Part shown: one piece after another, positions 9,712 to 21,300 of the stretch
Layout: every line of letters begins with the position of its first letter
How positions within the stretch are numbered: the stretch's first letter is position 1
Source of the DNA: Xiphias gladius
Lineage: Eukaryota; Chordata; Actinopteri; Istiophoriformes; Xiphiidae
Assembly: GCF_016859285.1 (NCBI RefSeq)
Contig: NC_053414.1
Span: 29,126,005-29,190,004, forward strand
DNA: 64,000 bases
Direction of reading: 5' to 3'
Position numbers and translations under genes: made by a program
The notes under the pieces: model-generated
What the model was told of the DNA's origin: nothing
The model's database searches: none
Seen by the model: the letters and a program-made list of their open reading frames with translations, nothing else

Positions 9712-12585
9712 ATGGCTGATAAGATGAATATGTCTCTGGACGACATTATCAAGCTGAACAAGAAAGGAGGCAGCGGCCGAGGAGGAAGATCATCCGGGTC
9801 GGGTGGAAGTTCAGGTTGGGCCGGTGGATCGTCGAGGCCAGTGCGGAGTCGACAGAATAACTTCAACCGTGAGAGAAACAACAGATCCACACCGTACACC
9901 AGGGTATGAAAGAGAAGCAGTTGACATGGAGATAAAAGAAAAAGTAACGTGGCCAGGTGCTATAATGCGTTCGGTCGTGGTCTCATGATGATGGACTTTA
10001 ATTGACGGTGTAGTTAGGTGAAAGATATTTATTCTGCCCCCTGAATTGCTTTAAATGTCTACACTGAGTTTTCTGGGTGTTCTTCAGCGGCGGGCCGTTT
10101 GCACCATCATCATGCTTCAACTTTCTTGAGCGGCACTGACCAAAAACAGTTTTAAAGAAACGTGTCCCCGAGTGAGACTTGGAAGGATATTCCTTTACCA
10201 AGATGGCTGCCGTGCGTGGTACTCTTTTCAGCAGAAGTGGTCAGGCGAGGAGAATCAGCTACGGGCCACTTGCCAAGTGTGCCCGAACTTCCAAGCGATT
10301 TTATTTTAAGTATGAAAAGAATTTGAAGCATTAAGAATTTAGTATTCTCAATGATATGTGGTGGAGCAAGAGTAAGTAGGATCTTGAATCTCAAAATGGC
10401 TAGCCAGAAAATGCCGCTTTCTCAACTCTGTTGTTTTCTAAGGACTTAAACGGTTTTCATCGACTCCATCACCACCTCAATGGGAAAGAAGATTCTTTTT
10501 TTTCTGTCCCTGAAGAAAGACAAATATCCCTTTTCCGATGGATTTACTGTGGAAAGCCTGAATGATGCGCCTGACCTGATTCCCAAGCTGTTTATAGGGA
10601 GTAACTACCACACTGGGTATACTCCGAGTGGTTAGCTTACTTGGCCTATATCTGCTGGACTTGTGATTGGTTCTTTCTAGAGCCCGACCGATACAGGTTT
10701 ATTTGGGGCCGGGGCCGATGCCGATTTTAGGGAGCAAAAAATTCTGATATCGGTAAATGCGCGGATAATCTTTACAAATAGATAGATACTTATGGTTAAG
10801 CCAGCTAGCTAATGTAGCCAACGAGTATGATGAGCATCAGTGACACGAAGGTTGTCACAGGCGAGTAAAAGATGGGGACCATGTTAATTTACTTTCCAGC
10901 ATTGCATGGGACACTCAACAGTCTGAATCCACCACCACACCGTTATCTGCTGAACTGCACGATGAATGGGAAGAGATGCTCTGATGCCTGCTTTTCAATC
11001 TACTACATTACTGACTGTAGCTGGCTAGCTACCTCACTAGCTTAGCAAACAGATGTGATAAGCATGAGTGACATGACGGTTGTCAAGGAAAGGGTTATTT
11101 TAGAGTTATATTAAAAAGGGAAAATAGCTAAGCTGTGATGCGTACTCGCTAGATGTGCTGCAGACAGCACTGAGTTTGTTGTAAAAAGTGGAGTTGGAGC
11201 ACGCATCTTTCTCCGCATTGTGTTCTGTTAAACGTTTTCATATAGGCACATATTGGAAAACATATACAACGATACCAGTGTATCTGTGATGGGCAAATAG
11301 CATCCGATTAAAATCGGCCAACCAATGAATCGGTCGGGCTCTAATTCTTTGTATAGTCGTCTAAAGCAAGGCTTCTTTATAGCATTCAGATATGACAAAT
11401 GCTTTTCTATGAAATGCACCCCTCACCTATGTTTGAATTTGTGGTCCAGTAACATTTCTGTAGTAACCTGAACATACGTTACTTTTGTTGCTCTTCACAG
11501 CCCAGAGAGTTACCAGACAAATGGCAGCATGACATGTTTGAGGAGCATGTTAGTGGACGCCAAGTACAAAGTGCTGGGGCTGAAAGAAGTGTAGAAAATA
11601 GTGGCAAGCTGCTGGTTTCCAATCTGGACTTTGGCGTCTCTGACTCAGATATCAAGGTAATTCACTAAACCCTGTTCATTTACTTCACTAGTGTCAGTGT
11701 TTTGTGAACATGACTGATGTTCCTACTTTTCTTTCCAGGAGCTGTTTGCAGAGTTTGGGGCATTGAAAAAGGCGTCTGTACACTATGACCGGTCCGGTCG
11801 CAGTAAAGGAACAGCAGATGTTCACTTTGAAAATATGGCAGATGCACTAAAAGCCATGAAGCACTATAATGGTGTCCCACTTGATGGTGAGGATTCAGTT
11901 GTCATGGTTCTCATTGCAATGGTATTGTCGTACTTTGGGTGCTTCTTTAGATGCACCTCAAGTGCTCTCCCATGTTTAAACATTCATCTTTTTGAAATAT
12001 TTTAGGACGCCCCATGAAAATCCAGCAAGTGACGTCAGAGGTCAATGCACATAGTAGACAATCCACACAAAGGTAAGTCATGTAAAATGGGATATTTACT
12101 CTGAATGCAGGAAGGAGTTTGGGAAGGTTGATGATTGTGAATTATGGGGAAACCATAGACAAACACTTCTGCGCTGACCTTGCTTTACTGACAGTTGCAA
12201 TATACAAGTGGCTGGAGATTATTAGATCGATTTACTGCAAACATAACATCTAATCTAAAAATGCCTCATCTTTTTGGTGTTTTTGCAGTTCAAACAGAGG
12301 GTTTGACAGGAGCAGGCTCGGTCAACCCAAGACTGAAAGGAGGGAACGGGGTGAAAAGAGGCAAGGTGGCGGCAGTGGAGGTTTCAGAGGTCGTGGAAGA
12401 GGGGGTGGGAACAGACCCCAACTTTCTGCAGAAGAGTTGGATGCCCAGTTGGACGCTTACAATGCCAAGGTATGTACCCACATAGAATAAAATATTTTTT
12501 ATTTTAAACTTTGACCATACTGTCCACATGTATTAATAATTTATTAATGTTTCTCCTGTTTTAGTTTCAGATGGACACCAGTTAG
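9712..12585 (+). CDS. alyref: Aly/REF mRNA export factor (THO complex subunit 4)
   Basis: Nuclear adaptor that joins the TREX complex, binds spliced mRNA and hands it to the NXF1 export receptor. Coding exons: 9712-9903, 11501-11656, 11739-11886, 12006-12072, 12289-12469, 12565-12585. Phases agree throughout and give 254 aa (human about 257). Residues 1-16 ([16 protein letters not shown]) are the N-terminal helicase-binding (UAP56/DDX39B) motif. An RGG-type Gly/Arg/Ser region follows. The RRM spans about 99-176, with RNP2 LLVSNLDF and RNP1-like [12 protein letters not shown] second Arg/Gly region and the C-terminal [17 protein letters not shown] motif complete the protein. The start is fixed by the conserved N-terminus. 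Intron 1 carries an hAT-like insertion. It stands head-to-head with anapc11 and in tandem with arhgdia. Confidence 0.97.
10678..11343. mobile_element. Non-autonomous hAT-like element in alyref intron 1
   Basis: Perfect 15-bp terminal inverted repeats: TAGAGCCCGACCGAT at 10678-10692 and its complement at 11329-11343. The flanking octamers GTTCTTTC and ATTCTTTG match at 6 of 8 positions, consistent with an aged 8-bp target duplication as made by hAT transposases. Internally, a block at about 10805-10865 is loosely repeated at 11035-11095 (AGCATnAGTGACAnGAnGGTTGTCA). There is no transposase coding capacity, so it must have been mobilised by a related autonomous copy. Confidence 0.75.
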
Positions 12586-13128
12586 AAGCACTCAGAGAGG
12601 ATGCTGCTCCTGTCCCTTTTTTAAAATTTTGGACATTCATTTAAAAAAAAAAAAAAAATCAGGTAAATCTGATATGGTGGATCAGACTTGATTACACTCG
12701 TGTTTTGAAGCCATTTTATTGTATGGACCATTGTATTCTTCTGATTTTTGTAGCCATGTTTTTTGGGTCAGTTTTACGTTTTGAGGATTTTTCTCTCAGG
12801 CCAGCGGCTCCTGTGCTTTTTTTTCCCCAAATGTATGGACAATTACCTTAAACCTGCAAAATATTTTATTTTATCTTTTTTTAATCATGTAAACCTGATT
12901 CAGTGGTATGACAGGCTGTTTAATATGCTGTTAAAATGTTAATGCACATCAATTCAGTTATTACTGTATACTTGACATGATGAACATATTTCAGGGTTCA
13001 AGTGTTACAAGGGTTTTGTACATAAATACATTATATTGAATCAACTGTCCAGTGTTTGTTTATTTAGAAAATTCCCTTCCTGGGACACAGTGATTTTACC
13101 AGTGACACTGAAAACGTTTTTAAAAATG

Positions 13129-13134
13129 AATAAA
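13129..13134 (+). terminator. Candidate alyref polyadenylation signal
   Basis: AATAAA about 545 bases after the alyref stop, the first clear canonical signal in an AT-rich 3' UTR. The cleavage site would lie some 10-30 bases downstream. An alternative earlier, non-canonical signal cannot be excluded. Confidence 0.55.
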
Positions 13135-13139
13135 AACTA

Positions 13140-13690
13140 AATGTGACCAAATGATAACAGAATTGTGCTATAGTTTTGCTATACTCTATATTCCTTTATA
13201 CTGTCTGTCGGTCAGGCCCTCTTTTGATATTCTGATGTCTTACGCGTTGAAAACATGTACTTCTAAAGCCCAATTTGCAGTGAGACTGTTTTGCCTTTAT
13301 GGTGTCCATAAGTGACAGTTAACGGCATAATGCTAAATAATCAAGCTAAAACATACTGGGGCACAAGTAAAGAAATGTAATGTCAGTTACACAGCCATAT
13401 ATATCTTAAGCTTGTTAACATTAGTCACTATTAGCTGCAGGTCATGCCAAGTAAGGCTGTATCAACAAAAGTTACCTGATCTCTGAAAATGAACAAGTTT
13501 TCAAACAGATGCCTGACCGACATTAGACATTTATTTTGGATTTTAGTTATAGGTATCCTGGCGGCCTAATTGGGTCAAATGTTAGTGAGAACAACAAATA
13601 ATTGAGGACAAAAAGAAAATCTGTGTTTATCCCTCGCATGAGGGTGATTGCAAAAAAAAAAAAAAAAAAAAAATCAACACAAACCATGAA
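13140..13690. other. Short alyref-arhgdia intergenic stretch
   Basis: AT-rich, with a run of about 23 A at 13651-13673. No gene was seen. Its shortness fits the conserved tandem arrangement of the two genes. Confidence 0.5.
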
Positions 13691-13694
13691 CGAA

Positions 13695-13888
13695 ACGTGA
13701 TTTTCGATGGCGCACGGAACAAAACGTCACCTGCGTGCAGCGTGCGCGGACCTGTTTCCGGGAAACGTTGCGCGGGCAGCGCACGGGGCGGCGCCGTTCC
13801 CTTGTTCGCCATACTTGCACAGGAGCGCAAAGCAACGAACGCACTTACTGCAAAGGCACCTGAAATCACTACTGCATTTAATATAAAG
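13695..13888 (+). promoter_or_regulatory. arhgdia CpG-rich promoter and non-coding first exon
   Basis: A sharply GC- and CpG-rich island (densest at 13710-13820) ends in a strong donor, AAAG followed by GTAAGT at 13889. This fits a 5' UTR exon spliced to the ATG-bearing exon, whose acceptor is at 18371-18372. The exact transcription start is not visible. Confidence 0.55.
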
Positions 13889-16346
13889 GTAAGTCTCCTA
13901 AGATTGATGGTCAGGTAATAGCACCATATCTAGAGTAACCCTAACCGGCGCACGCCACTGAAACTCTCTTGATTTCTCTGCTTGCCTCCGTCAGCTGATG
14001 ATAAGTTGTCAGGCTAATGTTAGCCACCGGCTCTGGTTAGCTTGGCTGAATTGTTCCCAGCGAACCAGCTAGCCACTTGTCTCTCTCTTCAGTCCCACCC
14101 TGTGTGAGAGGGTCGGCGCCAAGAAAAGTTCAGACCCATTGTTTAGTATAAATCCATTTAATCGCTCAGGCACGCTCACTTTTGTAGCTAACAGTGCGCT
14201 GCCGCTACCCTGGCTTGCTGTCAAAAGCAGTATGTTAGCCGGTTTTCTGAAAAGATGCCAGTCTACCATGGTACCGTTAGCTATTTCCCACAGTCATGAC
14301 TGTAAGTAACTGTTTTACCGCTATGGTAGCTGCGGTTAGCCTCTTGACAGCAATCTTGACTTGAGGACAATACATATTTTCAGTAGCATTTCCAAGAGGC
14401 CATAATCATGTCATCGCGGCGTATTCCTTTACAGGAAACATTGGTTAGTTAGTTACACTGATTTCTGGAAGCTGTGATTTTGATGTGCCAGAAACAGATA
14501 AGTTAGACCTTTGTCACATTGGGCAAACATGATATTTCCTCATGGACTGTTGTTTACATATTTTCCCTATAATTCTGTGAACTTGACGAGTATTCATGAA
14601 AGAGACTGGGCAGGTATTGCTGTTGCCCTGCAGTTTGTTATTGTTTAATACTAAAACAGATTTACTCAGAAGAACCCCAGGCAGACAGAAGAGGTGCACT
14701 TCAGGGAGACACCGAGTCAGTCAGTCCAGCCTCCTGTGCACTCCGTCTGTCTTAGTGAATATGAACTTCCTAGCTTCCTGTCTTGTTCAGTTAGCAGTTT
14801 GCTCGCCAAAGGCGGCTTCCTCTCTTCCAGCTGGGTGGGGTGGGCCTGTCACATTGGATTCGGGTGCAATCCTGAAATGTCATACTGTTGATGTTTTGTG
14901 TGACAGCACTTCCTAAGGCCTCTTGTATTACTTTCGGTCAACTACCTCTTAAGTCTTGTCCCTTTGAACCTTTTGAACTGTAGAAACAAAGCACACATGA
15001 TGAGTCAGAATAGGATGAGCAAGAAGAGCAAGATCAAGTGGTGTAAATCAAAGAAAACATAATGAATCATAAACATCTCTCATTAAGACTACGGTACTGC
15101 CACTTATCCATGTACAGTTAGCCTTTCCACCTGATTTTTTTTTTTTTTTTTTTTAACCACAGTGACAGACCGTTTAATGCCAGCAGTTACATAATGCATT
15201 CACTCTGAATCCCCCCTCCTCACCCCATCCCCCACCCGCCAGCACTTCTCCTGTCATTACAAACACCCTTGATCTAAATTTTGGCTCTTGCGGACATGTT
15301 GAATTTAGTTATGCACAACAGTGGAGTGCATTTTGAGATCAAAGGAATGTTCAATATAGAGTCTGGACTCCTTTGCTGCACTGTTTTGTTATATGATCCA
15401 TCTTCCACTGGGCCTACACAGTTATTCCATACAGGTTGACATTTGAAGTCAAATTCTCATTATCCAGAAGTACAAGGGAACATGCCATATATATAACTGT
15501 ATGTACATATTTATCAGAAAAGCATGGCTTAGATTATCATTTAAAGGGAGATTTGATCATAGACAACCTGTGCAACCAGCTAAGGTTAAATTTGAGCATA
15601 AAAACATTTTACTGATGCTTTCCAAGCCCTGAATTATCACTTGTTAAAGGTTCCTTCAGGTGGGAAAATTTGTGCGTATAGTGGAGGAATACTAAGGTAC
15701 AAAAGGGGGAAATTTTGAGCAGCTTTTTGGCCCCTGCTCAGGCATGTTTATGACTACAGACTAAAGCTACTCATTCGGTAGAGTTCGCTCCTTTGCTGCT
15801 TAAAGACATTCCTCTAATGACTGCTAGTTTGGGCAGGTCAGAGAAGAGACCTGGGAAAAGGTATGCCCATTGAATCTCACTTCAAACCCAACGGGGGATC
15901 GGTATCTGGTCGCTACAGTTTACTTAGCATTGTGTTTGAGGGTGGCTGCAAAAAGCATTTAAATCCCTCAGTGGTTACTGTAATGTAAACTGATCGCAAA
16001 TAGGTATTAAAGCATTATTAGTGGCTGGGTACTGTAGGGATTTGGTCTTCCAGTCGACTGGTTGATTTGTTGCTCGAAATTCTCATTGGTTGGACAATCA
16101 CCAGTGTCACTTTCATAAGCTGAAAAGCACTACATCAATAGACTTCCAGGATTAATCCATTATTTTTGGTTGTGGGAGGGACAGACTGCCTGTGGAAAAA
16201 AAAAGGGGGGGGGTTAGGGTGTTGTGAAAACAGCCCCCTCGTTTTCACAATTTTGTACTCTCCCAACCTAATGAAGACCGCTAGGTCTAACTTATTTAAC
16301 ATTTACTGAACGTTTACTCTGAGTCGGCTGCAAACTCATTTAAACC

Positions 16347-16480
16347 ATGTCAAAGAAGTCGTTGGTGTGGCTGCATATTGTTAATATGGATGACCAAAAG
16401 GTCGAGTGTAATCTTTGCAAACAGCAGTTTTCAAATCACAGCTCAACAACCAACATGCCACATCATCCAAAAATGGTAGG
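16347..16480 (+). mobile_element. Fragment resembling the BED zinc finger of an hAT transposase
   Basis: The reading MSKKSLVWLHIVNMDDQ, then CNLCKQQFSNHSSTTNM, has the VWxHF-like start, the Cys-x2-Cys pair and the Ser/Thr spacer of BED fingers in hAT transposases. The following His pair is degraded (PHHPKM) and the frame leaves the homology at once. Most likely a transposon fossil in arhgdia intron 1. Its boundaries were not identified. Confidence 0.5.
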
Positions 16481-18044
16481 CTGCCTTGTCTGCATTAGGA
16501 TGCTCAGTCAACTTTCACTTGAGGCTTTGAGTGTATATTCCTCAATAGTTCTTGTGCTGGGATCACCCGTTGATATAGTTCTATTTTCGGAACTCATATG
16601 AATATGGGCAGGTGCACGCTGGTCGGCTCTGAGTCTGTCGTTATCATTTCAGTATAAAATAATTAGGTTAAAAAAATGTTTAATATGCTGCAAACACTAG
16701 GTTTTTATGTTTATTTATAAATCAGTTAGGCTAATAAGGCTACCAGGTAGCATGCATTCAGTGCACTGTGGCCCATTTAGTTATTCTAGAGATAATATGC
16801 AGTTTTTTTGTTTGTTTTTTTCCCCCTCCGCGACCAATCGAACTAAGAGTAGGTACGATTTTGGTCGAAAACAGATGCAGATTTGTTTTATATCGATCGA
16901 GTAATCGATTAATTGGCTAAGGGTTTCTGGTGTATGTCCAATATCTTCTGGTGTATCTGGTCTCTGCAGAGTCATTGCAACTGCCAAAAAAGAGTTTACA
17001 CCCTTGATTAATTCTCCTGGTTTTTCCACATTACTGGCAATTAGTATTTTACACAGAATCACCCTTGAGTTTCCTCCTGGAGTAGCAGAGCTCAAAATGT
17101 TGCTATAAGTATTTACAGTATTAGAATTGCTGCACTTACATGATTAACAATAATCATTAAGATGTTGCAGGAGAATGTAATACTGAGGGGAATGGACAAA
17201 AATCATAATGATTCAGATGTGCATTGTGCATTGCTTGTGCCTCAACCAGTGATCCGGGGCCTCTTGCGCCTGGTTAGAGCTGTGGGGGGGGTGGCCTTAA
17301 TGTGATCGTAAGTCTTTTGGCATAAACAGTGCTCTTCCTGCTTTTGTTACTCGTTATGTTTCTGCAGGGGAATTTTTTCCAACACCAACCTCCTTAAGAA
17401 GAGATGACCATACCATAGGGAAATGCAGAATGAACAAACAAGCTTTGCTGCCATCAAAATTAAACTCAAAGCCCGCTGTCTTTGCATTAATGTTAATTTT
17501 CAGATCATTTTTCTTTGAGTCTTCCTTTCTTCATCCCTTCCTTTCTTGTATGGCTTCCTTAGCTGGTGCTTTATGTGCACGAGAATAATCTGTACTGAAG
17601 ATTGTTCTTCACAAAATGGCATTTTCCAGGCTGAAGATCTCATAGGCACATCTCTGGAAAAAGAGAAATACACACCATTAGTTTGAAAGCAGTGTGATAT
17701 GAGCTTGTTGCATGGAAGGAGCAGTAGCCTCTCTACAAGGTATTGATAGTGAAACACCTAACTTTGAAATTGATTAAATTTTTTTGAATTTTTTTTTAAC
17801 ATCCCTTTGGGGTAATCTTCCCCATGCCATAGAACATAGTCCTTTTTCTCTGACCTAAACAATGTCTGGACCTGTGAAGCCCCCCACACACACACACACA
17901 CACACACCCAAAGGGATAGGCTTTGTATCATGTGATGCATGACGCCTCATTCGTGACTCTCCTGGTGGTGAAGTTATTTCAGAGAAATGTGATCAGATGA
18001 TATCACACAGCAGAGTTAGGTCATCACCAGCAGCGTCAAGAGAA

Positions 18045-18045
<1 letters not shown>

Positions 18046-18075
<30 letters not shown>
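18046..18075 (+). repeat. CTG/TGC trinucleotide repeat, 10 units
   Basis: Ten perfect TGC units about 300 bases before the arhgdia coding exon, in intron 1. It is a length-variable microsatellite candidate; no coding role is supported. Confidence 0.9.
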
Positions 18076-18374
18076 GTTATCAGTACAACCTAACAAAGCA
18101 GCTACAGATCCAGGAGGCTGGACACTTTGCCATCAGCCTGCCTCGCTGGTATGATTGTTGTGGTCATCTGTTTGTCCAGTGATTTACAACCTTTCCCCCC
18201 AAGAGGCAAGTGTCTATTAGGGAGTACAAGATGAATTCACTGCATGCTGTGCGTTTGAAAATTTATTTTTTTATTCCTCTTTTTCTTCCTCAACCCTGCC
18301 TGCTAAAATTCCCTCCCCTTATGCCATTAATGCCCACTGTTTTTCCTCCCCCTGCACCCGATCTGTCTCCAGAC

Positions 18375-21300
18375 ATGGCTGAGGATGAGGTGACTCCGGA
18401 GCAGCTAGCAGCCATCGCCGCTGAAAATGAGGAGCCAGAGCCAGTGAACTACAAGGCACCAGCTCAAAAGACTGTGAAAGAGATCCACGAGCTGGATAAG
18501 GATGATGAGAGCCTACGCAAATATAAGGAAGCCCTGCTTGGCTCTGGGGTCACTGAGGCTGGTAATGGTGTGTGTGAGTGTGTATATTTGAGAGAGAGGG
18601 AAAACATGAGAAAGTAAGAAACAGGAAATTAGTGGTTGTGAAATCAATAGCTGGCTCACTTTAAGTCGCATAGGTGCATAAATTCTAAATTAATTTGTCT
18701 GTATAAAACTTTCTCTGCTTTGCTTAGTGTCACGAGGCTGCAGCCGGTTTGGGGGTTGTTCATAGAAAACAATAGGGGTGGCAGTTTAGTTAGTAGTTTT
18801 GGCCTTTAGCCTTATGAAGTGGCATAGATTGGGCTTTGAGGTATCAGTTGCATTTATAGTGCTGTGTAATCTAATAAATCAGAGTGGGGCTGAACGATTT
18901 GGGGAAAATGTAATTGTAATTTTTCTGACTCTGAGATTATTTTCTATAGATTAAGCTTGATTCTTGATATTGATTGCTACTGCTGGTAAGTCTCATCTTC
19001 CAGTGTTTTGATATCAGACAACACTTATTTAAGTTAAAAGAGTCCTCCACTGATTCAGCATTGCATTCCCCACAATGCAATTCGACTGCCGACAGTTTGG
19101 AGATCTGGGTGTGGTTGCTTCACAGCCCTGAATATTGGTGGTCCAGATTCAGAGGTTTTAAGGTGATTAAGCTTAAAGCAATGACATGATGTGCTTACAA
19201 GAACAAGTTTAACTGAGAGATTCCAACAGCTCTGTCCCCCAGCTGTGTGTCACACAGCTACTCAGCTGCATCACCTTGACCATTACTGTAGACAAAGACT
19301 TGCCAGTCTGTTAGTCTTTTATGAACAGTTAAAAGAGACAACCAACACTTGCAACAGCCAAGATTTCCCTAATTCTACACAGAAATCATGTCAATTAGCC
19401 AAAGCTGAGTAAATCTGCTGGAGATGATTTGCGTTATGGTTAGACAACATCAGTCGGCACCATCTTAACCGTCCTAACCCCTACAGCTTATTAACACACA
19501 GTCAGTCATGTAAGTTGTAATATTAAGCACAGCTCTCACGATTTGCAAATTGCACTCTCAAGACTGTTGTAGCTAGAGTTTGGGAGGCAAACTAGTTCAA
19601 GGCTTGTCAAATAATTGTGTATTGATATTGGTTTTTGTATGGCCTTTTCAGATCATGTCATAGGCTAGATCAAACTGCCAGAGGGAGTTGTGTTTCTTCA
19701 GTCAACATACATTCAAATTAACCTGCAACCCAATATTTTTTAGTATGTTGAACCCCTGATTATCAGTATTCCGTCTCTCAGTGAAGATAAAACCTTGCTT
19801 CTATGGGACTGCGAATAAACTGAAATCTAATTAATGCAGAGTCTGTCCCAACTACAGCAGAGTTGTTCTGATTTCAGCTCTCCTGAGCCCTCGCACTTGG
19901 ACACCTGCTTTGTTAAAGGACACGCGTCATGTGCAGGCATGTGCAAATGTTTGGAGCCTGGTCTAAATTGTCTACGTGCGTCTACACAAGTGTTGTCACA
20001 CCCAATACCTCTACATTAATTGCACACACAAACACACGTTTGAGTGCCATCCTGGTGTTACGATTTCTCGAGTTAATAGCAGTTTACATAAAATGACTTT
20101 AAGGAAAAAATAAGTCTTGTCTGCAAAAATCTACATGGTAACAAAATGCAGTGTGTAAAATTTCACGTCTGGGAAAGCATGTCTGAGAACATCTTGGTTG
20201 TCTGCATTGAACCATCTGTTTCTTTGATCCTGTCTCAGATCCCAGTGCTCCCAATGTCCAGGTGACCCGAATGACTCTAATCTGTGAAAGCGCCCCAAAC
20301 CCCCTGGTCCTGGACCTGCAAGGTGAGTCCCTGTTCGGGCTGCTGTATGCATCAGAAATAGAAAAAAAATCCTTGTTTGCTTTACTTTACTTAAATATTT
20401 GCCCTCAGATCATTTTGACAGATAGTGGATATATCAAACTAAAAGAGATCACAAACAGCTTTTGATGGATCCAAAACTTCCTAGTCGAACTGAGACTTGA
20501 GGCCAAGTGGAATGGCCAAAATCGACAGCATGTCATTCCAGCACATGCTCCACACACCATTTCAACACCGAAATGTTTTCTTCCTGCTTATTCAACTCGT
20601 TTCCCAAAACGCCAGTAACTATATTTGTCCCAGTCAAATATAGCATCACTATTGACCTCAGCACAGAGTCTGCTTAGTTTTATTTTCATCTTGCACTACT
20701 TAGAGATCAGTCTAAAAAGGTTTGAATCTGATCTGAGCATGCTGCATATGATTCACTGATTGCCTACAGAGTTATACAGGAGGTGTATAAACTGAGTTCT
20801 TTTTTTCTGTTTAGCTGATAGCTGCAAAAATGTACTTACAATAATCCCAGTGACGATCTAGCAGCTAAGACCTCCGCCTCTGGAGCTGCTCCTGCCCCAG
20901 CTGGCCTAGATTTGATTCCATCCAGAACATTCTGTCCTGTGTCTCCCTTCCCCTGCATCACTCCTGATTCTTCATCTTTTTCAGCTTAAAATAATGACTA
21001 CCCACACAGTGAATACAATTTAAACAGTTCAGAATTTGAGTGATTGTGGGTTTTTGAATGTTCCTGAGAGTAATTTTATCCCAATAAAGTCCCAAATATC
21101 CCGTAATGATGATGATATTCAGCTATAAAACTATACTACAAAAAGTAATTTAAAAACAAGCTGCGTAATTAAAATGTTTCTAAGATACTGTAGTATTATT
21201 GTGAGGATTGAATTGATGTTGGACAAGAGACCTGCAGAGGTGGAAAGATGTAAACACTTTTTCTTCAAAGAAGTAATGACCTGCTGTTTCTTTTTCTGCC

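Larger units (their letters stand above)
13889..18372. other. arhgdia intron 1
   Basis: A 4.5 kb intron if the non-coding first exon is right. It contains a T-run near 15137-15154, a BED-zinc-finger-like hAT fragment near 16347-16480, a CA run at 17885-17908 and a CTG repeat at 18046-18075. No independent gene was recognised. Confidence 0.5.
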
